Shown here piece after piece: positions 43,936-46,790 of a stretch of DNA of 46,790 bases (positions are counted from its first letter, which is position 1; every line of letters begins with the position of its first letter). Source of the DNA: Bacteroidota bacterium (GTDB lineage: Bacteria; Bacteroidota; Bacteroidia; Sphingobacteriales; Sphingobacteriaceae). The notes under the pieces are model-generated. The model was not told the origin of the DNA, ran no database searches, and worked only from the letters and a program-made list of their open reading frames with translations. The position numbers were made by a program, and so were the translations under genes. The stretch spans positions 1-46,790 of the forward strand of contig JABDFM010000021.1 of NCBI GenBank assembly GCA_013286565.1, read 5' to 3'.

Positions 43936-43973
43936 GTTGATTAAGTTGTTGATAACCATTCAACTTAATCAAC
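43936..43973 (-). repeat. Inverted repeat after topA in a TTGATT-rich stretch
   Basis: GTTGATTAAGTTG (43936-43948) and CAACTTAATCAAC (43961-43973) are a perfect 13-base inverted repeat with a 12-base loop. It may serve as a 3' end for topA, though no clear T-run follows. The surrounding bases repeat TTGATT imperfectly. Confidence 0.6.
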
Positions 43974-43992
43974 CACTCACTCAACTAACTCG

Positions 43993-46329
43993 TCACTTCT
44001 TCTTTGCAAACTTTTTTCCACCTGCTTTTTTGGGAGCTTTGGCTTCTGCATCGGCCAGCGCCTTGCACTCATCGTAAGTCAGTTCCAGCGGTTCTTTGCC
44101 TTTTGGTATTTTAACGTTCTGTTTGCCAAATTCGATATACGGGCCCCAGCGACCATTCAGTATTTTTACATCCGGATTTTCATCAAATGTTTTCATCAGC
44201 CTTTCGGCATCACGTTTACGTTTAGCGATGATCAGTTCTATAGCTTGCTCTTCTGTAAGGTCGAGAGGGTCAATTTCTTTAGGCAAAGAGTAAAAGGCGC
44301 TGTTATGCCTCACATAAGGGCCGAACTTGCCTATGGCAACCGTCATTTCCTTGTCCTCGTAAATGCCTACCTTTTTAGGCAGCTTAAATAGTTCAAGCGC
44401 ATCTGCCAAGGAGATGGTCTCAATACTTTGACCCGCTCTCAGGCTGGCATATAATGGTTTCTCTTCGCCTTCAGTCGCGGCTTCACCTACTTGTACAAAT
44501 GGCCCATAGCGACCAATTCTAACAGAAACCTTTTTGCCGTTCTCCGGGTGGGTGCCTAAATCGCGTTCGCCAGTGGCCTTATCAGCGGTCTCAATAGTAT
44601 TTTGAACTTCTTTGTGGAATGGGTTATAGAAATTGCGGATCATGGTGGTCCATTCTTCCAAACCCTGGGCTATTTCATCAAATTGCTTTTCAACACCGGC
44701 GGTAAAGTTAAAATCTACTATACCCTGAAAATATTGAACCAGGAAATCATTCACCACATTACCAATATCCGTTGGGAATAGCTTATTCCGTTCGGCACCG
44801 GTATTTTCTGATTTTTCATCCTTCGTAATGCTTTGGCCTTTTAGCGTTAACACCCTGAAGTTTCGCACCTTGCCTTCGCGCTCTTCCTTCACTACATATC
44901 CACGGTTTTGGATGGTCGAGATAGTAGGGGCGTAGGTAGATGGTCGTCCTATACCCAACTCTTCCAGTTTCTTTACCAAACTCGCTTCGGTATAGCGGGC
45001 AGGAGGGCGGGAGTAACGTTCGGTCGCAGTCATTTCCTGCAAATCAAGTCGCTGACCTTTGGTTAAAGGCGGCAATATGGCGTTGTCTTCATCAGCCTGT
45101 ACTTCTTCCTCGTCATCTACTGATTCCAGGTAAACTTTCAGGAAACCGTCAAATTTCATTACCTCGCCATTGGCCACCAATTCATCCTTGCGGGTTGATA
45201 TGCTGATCTTTGCGGTTGTCTTCTCAAACAAAGCTTCACTCATTTGTGATGCTATGGCACGTTTCCATATCAGGTCGTAAAGACGTTTTTCTGATGGATC
45301 GCCGTCAATGGTATGCTGATCAAAATACGTTGGTCTGATGGCTTCGTGCGCTTCCTGTGCGCCTGCGCTTTTGGTTTTAAATTGCCTGTGCTGATGGTAT
45401 TTATTCCCATAAGCCGAATTAATTTCCTTCGCAGCAGCATCCAAAGCAGTATCCGATAAGTTAACAGAATCGGTACGCATATAGGTGATCTTACCCGACT
45501 CATACAGCTTCTGTGCTACCGACATGGTGCGCGAAACGGAAAAACCCAGTTTGCGGCTGGCTTCCTGCTGTAGCGTCGAAGTGGTAAACGGTGCTGCCGG
45601 TGAACGTTTGGCCGGACGTGTTTCGAGCGAACTGATATTAAACGCGGCGTTGATACAATCCGTAAGGAACTTCTCGGCATCTTGCTGTTTAGCAAAACGC
45701 TCCGGTAATTCAGCTTTAAATGCTTCTTTTCCTTTGCCGAATATGGCAACTATCTTAAAGGCAGCTTCCGCTGTAAATTTATTGATCTCGCGCTCACGGT
45801 CAACTATCAGCCTTACTGCAACTGATTGTACCCTTCCGGCTGAAAGTGATGGCTTTACTTTTTTCCATAATACAGGTGAAAGTTCAAAGCCAACTAATCT
45901 ATCTAATACCCGGCGAGCCTGTTGGGCATATACCAGGTTATAATCTATTTTACGCGGATTATCGATTGCTTTTAAAATAGCAGGTTTAGTGATCTCGTGG
46001 AAAACAATACGCTTGGTACTGGCATCCTTTAAACCTAAAGTTTCAAATAAATGCCAGGAAATGGCCTCACCCTCACGGTCCTCATCCGATGCCAGCCAAA
46101 CCATTTCGGCTTCCTTGGCTAATTTTTTCAACTCGCTTACTACCTGCTTCTTATCTGCCGGAACCTCGTATTTTTGTGCGAAATTATTGTTGATATCAAT
46201 GGCATCCTCCGACTTTACCAGATCACGGATATGCCCGTAGCTCGACTTTACTGTAAAGTCTTTTCCGAGGTATCCTTCTATGGTTTTGGCTTTCGCGGGA
46301 GATTCGACTATTAATAAGTTTTTTGCCAT
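43993..46329 (-). CDS. topA: DNA topoisomerase I (type IA)
   Basis: Relaxes negative supercoils by transient single-strand cleavage. 778 residues. The Toprim domain starts LLIVESPAKAKTIEGYLG and includes ASDEDREGEAISWHL with the acidic metal residues. The catalytic tyrosine is Tyr283 in GKITYMRTDSVNLSD. The C-terminal region has no Cys4 zinc fingers. Instead three repeats with GRYGPFVQVG, GKFGPYVRHN and GRWGPYIEFG are followed by a lysine-rich tail (KKAGGKKFAKKK), which probably helps to bind DNA. This C-terminal form is common in Bacteroidota. Confidence 0.97.
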   Translation of the reverse strand: MAKNLLIVESPAKAKTIEGYLGKDFTVKSSYGHIRDLVKSEDAIDINNNFAQKYEVPADKKQVVSELKKLAKEAEMVWLASDEDREGEAISWHLFETLGLKDASTKRIVFHEITKPAILKAIDNPRKIDYNLVYAQQARRVLDRLVGFELSPVLWKKVKPSLSAGRVQSVAVRLIVDREREINKFTAEAAFKIVAIFGKGKEAFKAELPERFAKQQDAEKFLTDCINAAFNISSLETRPAKRSPAAPFTTSTLQQEASRKLGFSVSRTMSVAQKLYESGKITYMRTDSVNLSDTALDAAAKEINSAYGNKYHQHRQFKTKSAGAQEAHEAIRPTYFDQHTIDGDPSEKRLYDLIWKRAIASQMSEALFEKTTAKISISTRKDELVANGEVMKFDGFLKVYLESVDDEEEVQADEDNAILPPLTKGQRLDLQEMTATERYSRPPARYTEASLVKKLEELGIGRPSTYAPTISTIQNRGYVVKEEREGKVRNFRVLTLKGQSITKDEKSENTGAERNKLFPTDIGNVVNDFLVQYFQGIVDFNFTAGVEKQFDEIAQGLEEWTTMIRNFYNPFHKEVQNTIETADKATGERDLGTHPENGKKVSVRIGRYGPFVQVGEAATEGEEKPLYASLRAGQSIETISLADALELFKLPKKVGIYEDKEMTVAIGKFGPYVRHNSAFYSLPKEIDPLDLTEEQAIELIIAKRKRDAERLMKTFDENPDVKILNGRWGPYIEFGKQNVKIPKGKEPLELTYDECKALADAEAKAPKKAGGKKFAKKK

Positions 46330-46396
46330 TTAAGCGATTATTTTTTGCAAATAAAACATAAAGAAAGCGAAACGCAAATTTGTTTTTTCTTTACGA

Positions 46397-46441
46397 GGTT
46401 GGAATGTTGTAAAGTTGGAAGGTTGAAATGTTGCAATGACT
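46397..46441. repeat. Two-unit imperfect tandem repeat between mnmA and topA
   Basis: GGTTGGAATGTTGTAAAGTT (unit from 46397) and GGTTGAAATGTTGCAATGAC (unit from 46421) are 24 bases apart and share most positions. The second unit runs to the mnmA stop codon. Confidence 0.5.
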
Positions 46442-46790
46442 ACATTAAAAAGCCACCACCTAAAAGGTCATTGCCTTCGTAAAACACGGCTGACTGACCG
46501 GGAGCTATACCGGATACATTATGATGAAAATCAACTTTCATATGTTCGCCCATTTGAACGATGGTGCTTTGCGTACCGGCATCTTTGTAGCGTATCTTGG
46601 TTACGGCTTCCAAAGGTTCGGTGATGCTGGCATATTTTACCAAATTCAGGTTTTTAACCCAGGCGGACTTGCGTTCCAACTCATCCTGGGTGCCTAAAAC
46701 TACGGTATTTGTGTTTGGATCAATACTGGTTACGAACATAGGATGTCCTAATGCAATACCCAAACCTTTCCGCTGGCCTATGGTATAAAA
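46440..46790 (-). CDS. mnmA: tRNA-specific 2-thiouridylase, C-terminal part (cut by window end)
   Basis: MnmA puts the 2-thio group on U34 of Lys, Glu and Gln tRNAs. Only the last ~116 residues are present; the frame is open to the window edge. The first visible residues are FYTIGQRKGLGIALGHP, the central-domain signature of the family. The C-terminal barrel ends IAPGQSAVFYEGNDLLGGGFLM, also typical. The catalytic Cys and the ATP-binding PP-loop lie outside the window. It is upstream of topA on the same strand, 110 bases away. Confidence 0.93.
   Translation of the reverse strand, partial: FYTIGQRKGLGIALGHPMFVTSIDPNTNTVVLGTQDELERKSAWVKNLNLVKYASITEPLEAVTKIRYKDAGTQSTIVQMGEHMKVDFHHNVSGIAPGQSAVFYEGNDLLGGGFLM

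Noticed and set aside
1..46790. CRISPR arrays, tRNA/rRNA genes, intact transposases or defence genes
   Set aside because: I looked for regular spaced repeats, tRNA-like cloverleafs and transposase-like proteins and saw none.

Overview
The window looks like chromosomal DNA of a Sphingobacteriaceae-type member of the Bacteroidota (Mucilaginibacter/Pedobacter-like). The reasons are a type IX secretion (T9SS) C-terminal sorting domain, a DUF4296 lipoprotein upstream of mutS2, a short monofunctional aspartokinase, promoter candidates of the TAnnTTTG type, frequent TTG/GTG starts, and many short palindromic intergenic repeats. Family placement is inference from gene content; no rRNA or other marker is present.

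Layout. (1) 1-6317: the 3' part of a nonribosomal peptide synthetase, (C)-A-PCP-C-A-PCP-TE. Its last module has a serine code like EntF; the penultimate A domain has an unusual cysteine-like code. (2) 6863-12037: a large T9SS-exported protein with two copies of an NHL-propeller plus Ig-like module. (3) 12276-22871: a Wzx/Wzy-type surface polysaccharide cluster on the + strand: flippase, UDP-galactopyranose mutase, a probable galactofuranosyltransferase, an FkbM methyltransferase, a polymerase, GT2, GT4, a SAM methyltransferase, and, after a 522 bp gap, the WcaJ-type initiating phosphotransferase. Together they would assemble, methylate, flip and polymerise a galactofuranose-containing repeat unit. 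(4) 23250-27961: a tiny membrane protein, an exported YhcH/DUF386 protein divergent from kduI and an SDR uronate oxidoreductase, a BamA/TamA-like barrel and an exported VOC protein. (5) 28357-34862: a small membrane protein and a tight minus-strand run yggS - GNAT - DUF3298 lipoprotein - aspartokinase, divergent from DUF4296 - mutS2. (6) 34877-37534: an SGNH esterase and the two subunits of a 3-oxoacid CoA-transferase. (7) 37690-46790: an 1865-residue alpha-2-macroglobulin with an intact CxEQ thioester, a conserved hypothetical, topA, and the 3' end of mnmA, all on the minus strand.

The most interesting non-coding signals are these. Two copies of a ~52 bp block (45/52 identical) each combine a palindrome with a perfect TAAATTTG box at the same spacing, upstream of the VOC and macroglobulin genes; this looks like a shared regulated promoter. 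The CoA-transferase operon is surrounded and interrupted by three different palindromic elements. A 124 bp element with inverted ends and two internal hairpins lies in the VOC leader. I see no tRNA, rRNA, CRISPR array, intact insertion sequence or defence system. All family calls were made by eye, without database searches.
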